A program made the position numbers and the translations under genes. Under the pieces are notes generated by a model that had not been told where the DNA came from, did not search any database, and worked only from the letters and a program-made list of their open reading frames with translations. Source: Chloroflexota bacterium (GTDB lineage Bacteria > Chloroflexota > Limnocylindria > Limnocylindrales > CSP1-4). Taken from it: a DNA stretch of 38,822 nucleotides. This document shows, piece by piece, positions 14,077-22,633 of this stretch; the first letter of the stretch is position 1, and each line of letters begins with the position of its first letter. The stretch covers positions 1-38,822 of the forward strand of contig PMBR01000089.1 in assembly GCA_003152995.1 (NCBI GenBank), written 5' to 3'.

Positions 14077-15552
14077 ATGCGAAGACTGGTCGTCGCCAGC
14101 GCGATACTGGCGACTCTCCTGGCCGCGCCGCTTGGCCTGGCGGCGGCGCTTTCCACTTCGGCATCCGTGCCCACCGATTCGGGACGGGCAACTGCCGCTG
14201 TCGAGTACCTCTGGGCCGCGCAGTGGGCCGACGGTTCGCTCGACGGCTCCATCGGCGAGACGGCCGACTTCGTGATCGGGACCGCGGCCGCGGGCTACGA
14301 CCCGGCCAAGCTCAAGACCTGCGCACAGACGGCCACCGCCCTGGGCTTCCTCGCGACCGCGTCGGATGCGGCGGCGGGCGACGCGGCGAAGACGGGCAAG
14401 ACGGTTCTGGCGGTCGTCGCCGCCGGCGGGAATCCGGCCAAGTTCGCAGGGCGCGATCTGCTCGCACGACTTGCTTCGCTTTATCACTCGGCCGGCGGCA
14501 CTTACGGCGACGGGTCGACGTTCGGACAGTCGTTCGCGATTCTTGCGGTCGAGGCGGCCGGCGGCTCCGTGCCGGGAGCGGCTCTCGCCGAATTGAAGGC
14601 ACTCCAGGACGCCGACGGCAGCTGGAGCTACGGGACGGCCCCCGTCGCGGCGGGCCAGGGCGACACGAACTCAACGGCGATCGCGCTCATGGCCCTGGAC
14701 TCGGCGGGAGACCACTCGGCCGACGCGCCGGCTCTCGCATACCTGCACACCCAGCAGCTCGCCGACGGCGGATTCCCATATCAGAACTCGTCCGTGTACG
14801 GGCCTCCGGCAAGCGATCCGGACTCGGATGCCATCGTTCTCCAGGCGCTGGTAGCGACCGGCCAGAACCCCGAAGGATCGAGCTGGCGACAGGGAACGCA
14901 CTCGGTGCTGACGCATCTGCGGTCGATCCAGACGGCCAAAGGTGGCTTCGCATACCCGGCCCAGGCGCCCAACGCCTTCACCACCAGCCAGGTTCCGGCG
15001 GCGCTCGTCCGCATTCCCTATGCCGGTGCGGTGAACTGGACGATCGGCCGAGTCCCGCCACGTCAATGTATCGGGACGGCCGAGACGGCCACGCCGGGTG
15101 CTAGATCGAGCCCAAGTGCGACCCCGTACATGAGCCTCGTCCCACCTGCAACTGCAACGCCCCATCCGACCCCTCGACCCACCGCCCGCCCGACGGCCAG
15201 GCCGACGGTTCGACCTACGGTTCGACCTACGGCGAAGCCAACCGTCCGACCGACCGAGGTCCTCGGCACCGCGGCGCCGACCGACACCGCGGTGCCGACC
15301 GCTACAGTGCCGCCGGCACCGGCAACCGCCGCCGCAACCTCAACCGAGGCGCTCGCGGACGCCGGCACGTCTGCCCCGGCGGAACAGGTCGAGGGCGTCA
15401 CCTTCGCCCCGGTCGACTCCACCGCCGGCCCGTCGCAACCTTCGGATCCGTCGGCGCCTTCGGCGCTGCTCTATGGCGCGGTCGCCGTCCTGGGGTTGAT
15501 CGCGGTGCTGGGCGGGGGCTGGCTCTTCATGACACGGCCGTGGACTCGGTGA
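14077..15552 (+). CDS. Surface-anchored alpha/alpha-barrel repeat protein, intrinsic-factor alpha-domain-like, putative B12-binding
   Basis: The 491-residue protein has a signal peptide (residues 1-24, LVVASAILATLLAAPLGLAA). An alpha/alpha-toroid domain of about residues 35-310 has prenyltransferase/squalene-cyclase-type repeats (AAQWADGSLDGS, LQDADGSWSYG, HTQQLADGGFPYQ, RSIQTAKGGFAYP). A Pro/Thr stalk with four-residue RPT repeats follows (about 365-395), then a Thr/Ala/Pro-rich stretch and a C-terminal membrane helix (LLYGAVAVLGLIAVLGGGWL) with a basic tail. The same fold forms the alpha domain of intrinsic factor and transcobalamin. The cobalamin riboswitch directly upstream makes B12 or corrinoid capture at the cell surface the best guess. 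Its stop overlaps the next gene by 13 bases. Confidence 0.78.
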   Translation: MRRLVVASAILATLLAAPLGLAAALSTSASVPTDSGRATAAVEYLWAAQWADGSLDGSIGETADFVIGTAAAGYDPAKLKTCAQTATALGFLATASDAAAGDAAKTGKTVLAVVAAGGNPAKFAGRDLLARLASLYHSAGGTYGDGSTFGQSFAILAVEAAGGSVPGAALAELKALQDADGSWSYGTAPVAAGQGDTNSTAIALMALDSAGDHSADAPALAYLHTQQLADGGFPYQNSSVYGPPASDPDSDAIVLQALVATGQNPEGSSWRQGTHSVLTHLRSIQTAKGGFAYPAQAPNAFTTSQVPAALVRIPYAGAVNWTIGRVPPRQCIGTAETATPGARSSPSATPYMSLVPPATATPHPTPRPTARPTARPTVRPTVRPTAKPTVRPTEVLGTAAPTDTAVPTATVPPAPATAAATSTEALADAGTSAPAEQVEGVTFAPVDSTAGPSQPSDPSAPSALLYGAVAVLGLIAVLGGGWLFMTRPWTR

Positions 15553-16331
15553 TCCGTCTAGTCACTCTGGTCCCGGCCTCAGTGCTCCTGGCGGTGCTCG
15601 CTTCGTTCGCGCCCGTGGCGCCGTCGGTGCCCGAGTGCGCCGCCGCGGGTTCGCACCACGCGGCTCTGGTAGTGGAGCATGGCGACGGCTCGGTCGTGAG
15701 CCGCTGTGTCGCCTTCGCCACGGACTCCATCTCGGGAGAGCAGCTGCTGAACCTGTCCGGAGTGTCCTGGTCCAGCCGGACGTTCGGCGGTTTCGGCGAC
15801 GCAGTCTGCGCGCTCGACGGAGAGCCGTCGCGGTATGTCGATTGCCCAGGCAAGGACAACTACTGGGCCGTCTTCGTGGCTAATGGCGGAGGATCGTGGC
15901 AGCTCGCCAACGTGGGCATCTCGACCCTGGTGCTGCATGACGGTGACGCGGAAGGCGTCCGCTTCGTGCCCGCCTCCGGCGTCCCGGCCGCGCCCGTTTC
16001 GGCGTCTGGCGTGTGCGCCGCGGCAGCGACGCCGGCCCCTCGCCGGTCCGCGGAGAGTGGCATCGTATCGGCCCCGCCGACGGCCGCGGCTGCCACTCCG
16101 ACGATGGCGGCGGAGGCCACGACCGCCGCTACGGAATCGCCGGCGCCGGTTGCCGTGGCGGCCGTCGCAACCGGGAGGGCGGCAGTCGCCGCCGGCCCGC
16201 CGTACCAGGCTCCCACCCAGCCGCCGCCCGCCGGCCTCGATCTCGGCCTGCTCCTGGCCGCCCTTGTGGGCGGCGGGCTGGCCGGACTCGCAATCCTGCG
16301 GCTCGTAGCCGGCAGGCGTCCGGGTCCGTGA
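15540..16331 (+). CDS. DUF4430 (transcobalamin beta-domain-like) membrane-anchored protein
   Basis: The start is GTG 15540, inside the end of the preceding gene; the product is 263 residues. A signal peptide (VTLVPASVLLAVLASFAPVA) leads to a compact domain of about residues 35-145. Its pattern fits DUF4430: ALVVEHGDGSVVSRCVAFAT, then GEQLLNLSG, GFGDAVCALDGEP, DNYWAVFVANGGGSWQLANV and GDAEGVRFVP. A Pro/Ala/Thr-rich stalk and a C-terminal membrane helix (GLLLAALVGGGLAGLAILRL) follow. DUF4430 corresponds to the C-terminal beta domain that closes over cobalamin in intrinsic factor. With the preceding alpha-barrel protein it could form a two-chain B12-binding clamp. The stop overlaps the next start (GTGA). 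Confidence 0.78.
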   Translation: MDSVIRLVTLVPASVLLAVLASFAPVAPSVPECAAAGSHHAALVVEHGDGSVVSRCVAFATDSISGEQLLNLSGVSWSSRTFGGFGDAVCALDGEPSRYVDCPGKDNYWAVFVANGGGSWQLANVGISTLVLHDGDAEGVRFVPASGVPAAPVSASGVCAAAATPAPRRSAESGIVSAPPTAAAATPTMAAEATTAATESPAPVAVAAVATGRAAVAAGPPYQAPTQPPPAGLDLGLLLAALVGGGLAGLAILRLVAGRRPGP

Positions 16332-17296
16332 CCGCCGCGTCCGGCCCGCGCGCCGGAGTCGGCGCGCCCAAGTCGCCGCGTGCCGGATCCGGCGCGTCCG
16401 AGCTGTCACCGGTCGGCCCGGCGCTCGCCTCGCCGCCCGCCGGTCGTCCCACCCTCGCGCCGCGGGCCTGGCTCGTGTGGTCGCTCTGCGCGGTCACCGT
16501 CGCCCTCATCAGCGACAATCCCGTATATCGCGGGCTGGTCGCTCTTGTGGCGCTCAACGTCGTGCTGACGTGGCTGCCGCCGCGGCGCCGGCTGTGGCCG
16601 CTGGCGGTGGCGGTGACGCTGGCCGCAGCGCTGGCCGCGCTCATCAACCTGCTCGCGAGCCACACCGGAGCCGACGTGATCGCTCGCCTGCCCGATTGGA
16701 TGCCGCTCGTCGGCGGGCCGCTGACACTCGAATCGCTGGCCTTCGGCGGCGCGCTCGGGCTCGGCCTTGTGGCGGCACTACTGGCGGTCGCGCCGCTATC
16801 GCTGGTTCTCGAGCCGCACGACGTCGTCGACGCCATGCCCGGCTCGCTGGAACGGACGGGGATCGCCGTCGCCACATCGCTCAACCTCGTCTCGGGTTTC
16901 GGGCGGACCTTCACCGAGATCCGGGACGCGCAGCGGATGCGCGGCTGGCGTCCGCGCGGGCTTCGCTCCTGGAACGAGGTTCTGGTCCCGGTCGTCCTGA
17001 CGGCCATCGAGGATTCGGTCCTGCTCGCCGAGGCGATGGAGGCTCGCGCGTTCGGCTCGGGGCGGCGCACGAGCTACGCCGGTTCGACCTTCGGTCCGCG
17101 AGATTTCCTCGTCGTCGGCGCGGCTATCGCGGCCGCGATCCTGTTCGTCGGTCTGCGAGTGGCGGGGGCGCCTCTGGACTGGTACCCATACCCGACCTTC
17201 TCGTTCCCGCCGATCAACCCGCTCGCCGTCGTCGGGTGCCTGGGACTGACGATACCTGTGCTCACGCTGCCGGCGGCGCGGAGACGGTCGAGATGA
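16328..17296 (+). CDS. ecfT: ECF transporter transmembrane T component
   Basis: The start is GTG 16328, overlapping the previous stop as GTGA; the product is 322 residues. An Ala/Pro-rich N-terminus of about 40 residues precedes several membrane helices (AWLVWSLCAVTVALISDNPV, AVAVTLAAALAALINLLASH, SLAFGGALGLGLVAALLAVA). The cytoplasmic coupling region contains the diagnostic EIRDAQRMRGWRPRG and VVLTAIEDSVLLAEAMEARAFG, the two Ala-Arg-Gly-type coupling helices that contact the ATPases. More helices end the protein. It is the scaffold that joins the S component to the ATPase. The neighbours assign the transporter to cobalamin; the protein itself carries no substrate specificity. Confidence 0.9.
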   Translation: MTAASGPRAGVGAPKSPRAGSGASELSPVGPALASPPAGRPTLAPRAWLVWSLCAVTVALISDNPVYRGLVALVALNVVLTWLPPRRRLWPLAVAVTLAAALAALINLLASHTGADVIARLPDWMPLVGGPLTLESLAFGGALGLGLVAALLAVAPLSLVLEPHDVVDAMPGSLERTGIAVATSLNLVSGFGRTFTEIRDAQRMRGWRPRGLRSWNEVLVPVVLTAIEDSVLLAEAMEARAFGSGRRTSYAGSTFGPRDFLVVGAAIAAAILFVGLRVAGAPLDWYPYPTFSFPPINPLAVVGCLGLTIPVLTLPAARRRSR

Positions 17297-18684
17297 CGGC
17301 GCCGATCGGGAGCGCCGTCGCCCGGTTGGACCGTGTCTCCTACTGGTATCCGAACCAGGCCGAGCCGTCGTTGCGCGCGGTCGATCTGGCGATCGAGCCC
17401 GGGCTGACGCTCGTCGCCGGAGATTCCGGCGGTGGCAAGTCCACGCTACTGCGCGTGTTCAACGGTCTCGTGCCCCAGTTTCACGGTGGGCGTGTCTCCG
17501 GCCGCGCGGATGTCGCCGGCCTCGACCCGTTCCGAACGCCGATCCCGCGGCTTGCCGAGCGCGTCGGGCTCGTCTTCCAGGACGTCGAGACTCAGTCGGT
17601 CTACGGCTCCGTGGAGCGCGAGATCGCATTCGGCCTCGAGAACCTCGGAGTTGCCCGAGCCGAAATGCGCGATCGGGTGGACGAGACGATGGTCGCGCTC
17701 GGGATCGAGGCGCTGCGCGGACGGCGGCTGGCGACCCTCTCCGGCGGGGAGCGGCAGCGGGTGCAGCTGGCCGCCGTCCTGGTCCTTCGGCCGCTGCTCG
17801 TGGCCCTGGACGAGCCCACTTCGCAGCTCGATCCGGAGGGCGCGGCCGCAGTCCTGGAGGCGTGTCGCGGGCTCGCGGCGGAGGGACGGGCGATCGTCGT
17901 CGCGGAGCATCGACTCGAGACGCTGGCGCCGGCTGCGGACCGAACGATGATCGTGGAGGGCGGCCGGGTCACGGCCGTAGTCGACGGCCCGTGGCCACGG
18001 CCGTGGGCCGTCGACGTCCGGCAATCACGGGCCACGGGCGGCGATCTCGCGTGGGAGCTGCGGGGAGTCGCCGCGGGCCCCGCGGGACGGGCCGGCGAAC
18101 CGGTCCTTCATGACCTCTCTCTGGCGGGCGGCCGCGGCGAGGTCGTGGCCCTGCTCGGCCCCAACGGTTCCGGCAAGACGACGCTGTTGCGGACGCTGGC
18201 GGGTCTGCTCCCTCCGCTGGCGGGCGCGGTGCTGCGGCCCGCCGGCCGGACCGCCTACCTGCCGCAGAACCCCGGCGCGCTCCTTCACCTGCCGACGGTC
18301 CGCGCGGAAGTGGCCCTGACCCTTCGCCGCACCGGCAGCGCCGACCGCCCGGAGACGATGCTCGCCGCCTTCGGCCTGGACGATCTCGCCGATCGCTACC
18401 CGCGCGACCTGAGTTCTGGGCAGCGGCAGCGGGCCGCGCTGGCTGCGACCCTGGCCGGCTCGCCGGCCCTCGCCCTCCTCGACGAGCCGACACGGGGCAT
18501 GGACGCGGCCGCTCGCCGCTCACTGGCCGCCGCGGTGAGAGCCCTGACCGACCGGGGCTCCGCCGTCGTCCTTGCCACTCATGACACGGAGCTCGCTGCG
18601 GAGCTGGCGGATCGAACGGTCGAACTTCGCGACGGCCGCGCCACGGAGTTGGCGGCGGCGCCACGGAGCGAGAGCTCCTCATGA
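17293..18684 (+). CDS. ECF transporter ATPase, fused A1-A2 domains
   Basis: The 463-residue protein contains two complete ABC ATPase domains in one chain. The first (about 1-235) has Walker A GDSGGGKST (K49), a Q-loop LVFQDVETQ, the signature LSGGERQRVQLA and Walker B LLVALDEPTSQLD. The second (about 250-460) has GPNGSGKTT (K295), Q-loop AYLPQNP, signature LSSGQRQRAALA, Walker B LALLDEPTRGMD and the switch His in ATHD. Such fusions power ECF vitamin importers in place of separate EcfA1 and EcfA2. The ATG overlaps the stop of the T-component gene (ATGA), and its own stop overlaps the S-component start the same way. Confidence 0.93.
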   Translation: MTAPIGSAVARLDRVSYWYPNQAEPSLRAVDLAIEPGLTLVAGDSGGGKSTLLRVFNGLVPQFHGGRVSGRADVAGLDPFRTPIPRLAERVGLVFQDVETQSVYGSVEREIAFGLENLGVARAEMRDRVDETMVALGIEALRGRRLATLSGGERQRVQLAAVLVLRPLLVALDEPTSQLDPEGAAAVLEACRGLAAEGRAIVVAEHRLETLAPAADRTMIVEGGRVTAVVDGPWPRPWAVDVRQSRATGGDLAWELRGVAAGPAGRAGEPVLHDLSLAGGRGEVVALLGPNGSGKTTLLRTLAGLLPPLAGAVLRPAGRTAYLPQNPGALLHLPTVRAEVALTLRRTGSADRPETMLAAFGLDDLADRYPRDLSSGQRQRAALAATLAGSPALALLDEPTRGMDAAARRSLAAAVRALTDRGSAVVLATHDTELAAELADRTVELRDGRATELAAAPRSESSS

Positions 18685-19451
18685 GCATCGCCGCCGTTTC
18701 GATTGCCGGCATCGTCCTCTTCATCTGGCCGTTCCTGGGACTTGGGCTGCCGCCGGAAGTGCCCGCGCTGGCGATCACCCTCGGCGCGGTCGCGTCGCTT
18801 GGGCTGATGGAAGCCGGCACCCGCCGCCTCGATTCGGGAAGGCTCGCGCTCCTGGCCGCACTCGCCGCGATCGACGCCGCCCTCCGACTGGCACTGGTCA
18901 ACGGTGTCGGCGGTTTCAGCCCGATCTTCTTCCTGGTCCTGTGCGCGGGTTACGAATTCGGCGCCTCATACGGCTTCCTCGTAGGCGCCTTTTCGCTGCT
19001 GGTCTCCGGCCTGGTGACGGGCGGGATCGGGCCGTGGCTGCCGTACGAGACTTTCGCCGTCGGTTGGGTCGGCGCTTCCGCCGGCCTGGCCGGTTCGCTG
19101 GTGCGCCGTTTCGGCCCCGGGCGGCAAACATGGCTGCCGGATCGGTTGGATCTGGCCGTCCTGATCGTCGTGGCGATGGTCACCGGCTTCGCCTACGGCG
19201 CCCTGACCGACATCTGGGGTTGGGTCGCGTTCTATCGCGGCGTCGAGAACATCGGCTGGATTCCCGGGCTGTCGGCTGCCGACACGCTGGCCCAATTCGG
19301 CCGCTACTACGTGGTCACTTCGTTCGCCTGGGATGCCTTCCGCGCCGTCGGCGACTCGGTCGCGATCGTGGTTCTGGGTACGCCGGTCCTGATGGCTCTG
19401 GGCAGGTTGCGGGCGCGCCTCGGCTACGAGATCGTGGCGAACGGCACCTAG
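18681..19451 (+). CDS. ECF transporter substrate-binding S component, putative cobalamin-specific
   Basis: This hydrophobic 256-residue protein has about six membrane helices (SIAGIVLFIWPFLGLGL, LAITLGAVASLGLMEAG, LALLAALAAIDAALRLALVN, LVGAFSLLVSGLVTGGIGPW, VLIVVAMVTGFAYGALTDIW and a C-terminal DSVAIVVLGTPVLMALG). The gene order T-A-S and the segment FLVGAFSLLVSGLVTGGIGP, facing the A[ST]-x-x-x-A interaction region, identify an S component. Cobalamin is inferred from the riboswitch and the two intrinsic-factor-like neighbours; a CbrT-type role is likely but cobinamide or another corrinoid cannot be excluded. Its TAG shares a CTAG with the stop of the convergent glycosyltransferase gene. Confidence 0.82.
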   Translation: MSIAAVSIAGIVLFIWPFLGLGLPPEVPALAITLGAVASLGLMEAGTRRLDSGRLALLAALAAIDAALRLALVNGVGGFSPIFFLVLCAGYEFGASYGFLVGAFSLLVSGLVTGGIGPWLPYETFAVGWVGASAGLAGSLVRRFGPGRQTWLPDRLDLAVLIVVAMVTGFAYGALTDIWGWVAFYRGVENIGWIPGLSAADTLAQFGRYYVVTSFAWDAFRAVGDSVAIVVLGTPVLMALGRLRARLGYEIVANGT

Positions 19452-20827
19452 ACCGAGGCCGTGCCCAACTCGGAGGCCACCGGCCGCGCCTCGCTCATCG
19501 CCGTGGCGACGGTGGGCACCAGTGCCAGACGACGAGCCATGACGAGCCACAGGGCCAGCAGCCCGTACAGCCCCGACGATTGCAGGAGAGTGACCACGAC
19601 CGGCAGCCCCGTCTTCGACGGTGGAGACAGCCACAGCACTGTCCAGACGAAGGCGCCGGCCAGCCAGAAGCCCAGCAGGATCAGATCGGTGCGACCCAGG
19701 CTGCGCAAGCGCAGGTCGGCGGCGTCGAATGCCAGCAGAAGCCCGGCCGCCGGCAGGGCCATTGCCCCGTTCCAGAAGCTGTTCTTGGGCGCCCCGATGA
19801 CGCCCGCCACGAGTGCCAGCGCCAGACCCAGCGCCAGGCCCCGCGGGGTGGTCATCCGATCCCTGGCCCGCCACAGCACCGCCAGCGTCACCAGGCCGAA
19901 CGCGACCGTCAGCGCGAGCATCGGCAGGCGAGGATCGAAGGCGTGCTCGAACGGGGGCAGCGTCCGTTCCGACGGGTTCACGAGCCGGGTCACGAAGCCG
20001 TTGAACGACTGGTTCGTGAAGTACGAGTCCGGCTCGAACAGCTTGGTGAGGCCGCCGTTGTCGGCCGCCCACGGAGCGACGAGAGTGGCCGCAACGAGGG
20101 CCCCAAGGGCGGCGGCGATTGTCCCGGCGGCCGCGCCCCAGCGCCGGCCGATGACGAATGGCACGACGACAATGCCCGGGACGAGCTTGACGATGGCCGC
20201 AAACCCGAGCAGGACGCCGCCCATCGCCCGCCGTCCGGCCTCTCCGGAGAGTGCCAGGACCAGGCCGCCCGCCAGCATCGGCATCAGTATCAGATTCGCC
20301 TGGCCGCTGGCGACCGAGCCGAAGACCGGTGGATACAGGCCCGCGGCCAGGGCCAGCGCCAGGCGGCGTCTCGCAAGAGCGGGCTCCCAGCCGTGGGCCC
20401 AACCGATCCAGATCGCCACGGTCAGCCCAAAAACAGCGATCGAGATGCCCATGAAGAGGTTCAGGCTTACCGAGAACGGCAACATGGCGAACGGAACCAT
20501 GAAGATCGCGAACGGCAGCGGATACGAGTAGCCCGAGCCGACAAGGAAGTGCAGATTCTCGGACCGGGCGAGATCGCGCAACGCCTGGATATCAAACGGG
20601 GACTGGCCCGCCAGGAGCAGCTTGCCCGCCAGCCAGTAGTCGTGGAAGTCGTTGAAACTGCCGTAGGCGCTCGTCCAGGCCCACTGGATCAGCGGCATGA
20701 GCATCGCCGCGGTCGCCAGGATCAGGACCTCGCGCCGGTGCGTCATCACGGCCGAGATCGCCTCTGAGCCGTGGAACCGCCTCAAGCCACCCCTCCCGGA
20801 TTGGTCGACAGGGACGGAGCCTAGCAC
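19448..20827 (-). CDS. GT87-type polytopic mannosyl/glycosyltransferase (DUF2029)
   Basis: The protein is 459 residues from GTG 20827, or 432 from ATG 20746 (MTHRREVLILATAAML); neither start has a strong RBS, and the shorter one gives a cleaner first membrane helix. About ten membrane helices are visible. The acidic FNDFHDYWLAGKLLLAG loop after helix 1 is the expected catalytic Asp region of GT-C enzymes of family 87, which use polyprenyl-phosphate sugars. The SGYSYPLPFAIFMVPFAMLP, ASGQANLILMPMLAGG and IVKLVPGIVVVPF motifs also fit. It probably transfers a sugar to a lipid or glycan outside the membrane. The acceptor is unknown. Confidence 0.8.
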   Translation of the reverse strand: MLGSVPVDQSGRGGLRRFHGSEAISAVMTHRREVLILATAAMLMPLIQWAWTSAYGSFNDFHDYWLAGKLLLAGQSPFDIQALRDLARSENLHFLVGSGYSYPLPFAIFMVPFAMLPFSVSLNLFMGISIAVFGLTVAIWIGWAHGWEPALARRRLALALAAGLYPPVFGSVASGQANLILMPMLAGGLVLALSGEAGRRAMGGVLLGFAAIVKLVPGIVVVPFVIGRRWGAAAGTIAAALGALVAATLVAPWAADNGGLTKLFEPDSYFTNQSFNGFVTRLVNPSERTLPPFEHAFDPRLPMLALTVAFGLVTLAVLWRARDRMTTPRGLALGLALALVAGVIGAPKNSFWNGAMALPAAGLLLAFDAADLRLRSLGRTDLILLGFWLAGAFVWTVLWLSPPSKTGLPVVVTLLQSSGLYGLLALWLVMARRLALVPTVATAMSEARPVASELGTASV

Positions 20828-20866
20828 AGCGCCGCCCTGCGAAGTCGCCGGGCGAAGTCGCCTCGG

Positions 20867-22528
20867 TCAGCTCGCCCCGCCGCTCCCCATCACTGCCCGT
20901 TCTGCCAGCCCGAGCGGCAGCGACCCGCTGGCGGCGAGGCTGTCGTGGAAGCCGCGCAGGACCGCCACCGGAGCCGTGGCCGCCGACCCGGCCGGCAGCC
21001 CACGCGATTCGAGATAGCGGTCGCGGATGCGCAGGATCTCGAGGCAGCCGGTCAGATACGCGGACGCTTGCGTCGGCCACCAGCAGTAGCGCCCAACCTC
21101 GGCTCGGGCGGTCGGTTCGGGCGTGGCGGTCTTCTCGACCATGAAGCGGACCGCTTCGTCGTAGGACATCTCGCCCAGGTGGAGGCTGGTATCGACGACG
21201 ATGCGCGCCGCCCGGAATAGCGTCGCCTTGAGGTGGTTCAGCTCCTGGATCGGCTCGGTGAAGAAGCCACGCTCGCGCATCAGACGCTCGGCATATAGCC
21301 CCCAGCCCTCGTTGAAGTAGGGCGTGCCCAGGACCCGGCGCAGCCGGCGGGCGCGGGTCTTTCGAACGACGAGGTGCCAGTGGTGGCCGGGATACGCCTC
21401 GTGGACCGTGGTCGTGGGGATGTGCCCGAAGCTGTTGGCCGCGAGCCGCTTCTGGATCTCGGCCGCCGAAGCGCCCTCGGGCGCGAACGGGACGAAGAAA
21501 TGGCCGAGCAGCGACGGCGCGAAGGCCGGCGGCGACATGTACGAAGCCACGCCGAGGAGAGGGCGCTGGAACGGCGGCGACGGCAGGACGTCGCACGACT
21601 CGCCTTGCGAAATCGTGATCAGACCCGTTTCGGCCAGGAACTTCCGGGCCCGAACGGTCCAGTCAGCGTACGCCTGGCGCATCGCCTCCTCTGTCGCCGG
21701 ATGGTCTTCGTTCGACCGTTCCAGGACGGCGCTCCAATCGTCCGTGCCCCAGGCCGAGCGCGAGAGGTCGCGCATCTCGGCGGAGAGTCTGTCGTACTCG
21801 GCCCGGCCGCGGTCGCGCAGGGAACGAGCGTCGTAGCTGAGCGCCTCGCGCTCGCGCAGGAGCCGCGTGTAGCGCTCCTCGCCGAGCTGCCACGATCCAG
21901 TTGCGATGCGGCTCATCTCGTCGAGGTGCGCGGCCCACTCGTCCAGCGCGCGAGCGGCCTCGGCGCCGGCGTCGGCCAGCCTCGCCCGGTTCCGTTCCGA
22001 CGCCGCCTCCGTGGGCAGCATCTCGCGAACGTACCGCGCCGTCCCGCGGGCCGCGTCCCGGCCGCGCTCCAGGATCAGCGGATGGGCGAGCCTGCGGTCC
22101 AGATTCGCACGCCCCTGCTCCAGTACGCGGGAGGCCTGACCGAGGCGTTTCACCGCGGCATCCACCAGCTCCACTTCGGGCCGCAACCGGTGCAGGAACA
22201 GGCCGAACAGGCCGTTGGCGATCGGGCCGCTGTAGGCGACGGGGTCGCGCCGCCAGGGCATCCATTCGGCCATGATCGAACGCCCGGCCATCATAGCCAC
22301 GGCCAGATCGCGATCGATCCGCTCCTCATGGTCCAGATCGGCATCCGGCAGGTCGGCGAACCGGCGGCCCCATTCCGCGGCCCGAGTCTGTCGGCGGCCA
22401 AACGCATCGGCGGAGAGGTCGTCGATACGGTCGTCGTATTCGGTCAGGCCCAACCCGCTCGCGCCGACCGGCGATTCTTCGAACTCCTCGTTGAGGAACT
22501 CGCCTACCAGCTGATCGAAGCCGGCCAT
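20867..22528 (-). CDS. DUF885 family protein, putative zinc metallopeptidase-like
   Basis: The 553-residue protein belongs to the DUF885 family by length and motifs. HEAYPGHH (H376 to H383) matches an HExxx-type metal site extended to HEAYPGHH, and NEGWGLYAERL carries Glu407, the usual third ligand. ATPEPTARAEVGRYCWWPTQ and SAYLTGCLEILRIRDRYLES near the C-terminus are also characteristic. No signal peptide is seen, so it should be cytoplasmic. Family members are widespread, are structurally gluzincin-like, and mostly lack an assigned substrate. It lies 39 bases upstream of the GT87 gene on the same strand, so the two may be co-transcribed, though no functional link is obvious. Confidence 0.85.
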   Translation of the reverse strand: MAGFDQLVGEFLNEEFEESPVGASGLGLTEYDDRIDDLSADAFGRRQTRAAEWGRRFADLPDADLDHEERIDRDLAVAMMAGRSIMAEWMPWRRDPVAYSGPIANGLFGLFLHRLRPEVELVDAAVKRLGQASRVLEQGRANLDRRLAHPLILERGRDAARGTARYVREMLPTEAASERNRARLADAGAEAARALDEWAAHLDEMSRIATGSWQLGEERYTRLLREREALSYDARSLRDRGRAEYDRLSAEMRDLSRSAWGTDDWSAVLERSNEDHPATEEAMRQAYADWTVRARKFLAETGLITISQGESCDVLPSPPFQRPLLGVASYMSPPAFAPSLLGHFFVPFAPEGASAAEIQKRLAANSFGHIPTTTVHEAYPGHHWHLVVRKTRARRLRRVLGTPYFNEGWGLYAERLMRERGFFTEPIQELNHLKATLFRAARIVVDTSLHLGEMSYDEAVRFMVEKTATPEPTARAEVGRYCWWPTQASAYLTGCLEILRIRDRYLESRGLPAGSAATAPVAVLRGFHDSLAASGSLPLGLAERAVMGSGGAS

Positions 22529-22633
22529 CGAAACCTCCCTTCCGGACTGCCGTCCATCCTGCCATCATCGGGCCGAAGCGTCTGTGCGATCAAGCGGCGA
22601 ATGCCGCGTCTCAGGCCTACGAGGAGACGAGCG

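Noticed and set aside
14077-15552. Reading the alpha/alpha-toroid protein as a squalene or terpene cyclase
   Set aside because: It is secreted, stalked and membrane-anchored, lacks an evident DxDD or DCTAE-type motif, and follows a cobalamin riboswitch.
18572-20767. Long plus-strand open frame over the S component and GT87 genes
   Set aside because: It is Arg/Pro/Gly-rich shadow; the real membrane proteins are in other frames with helices and overlapping starts.
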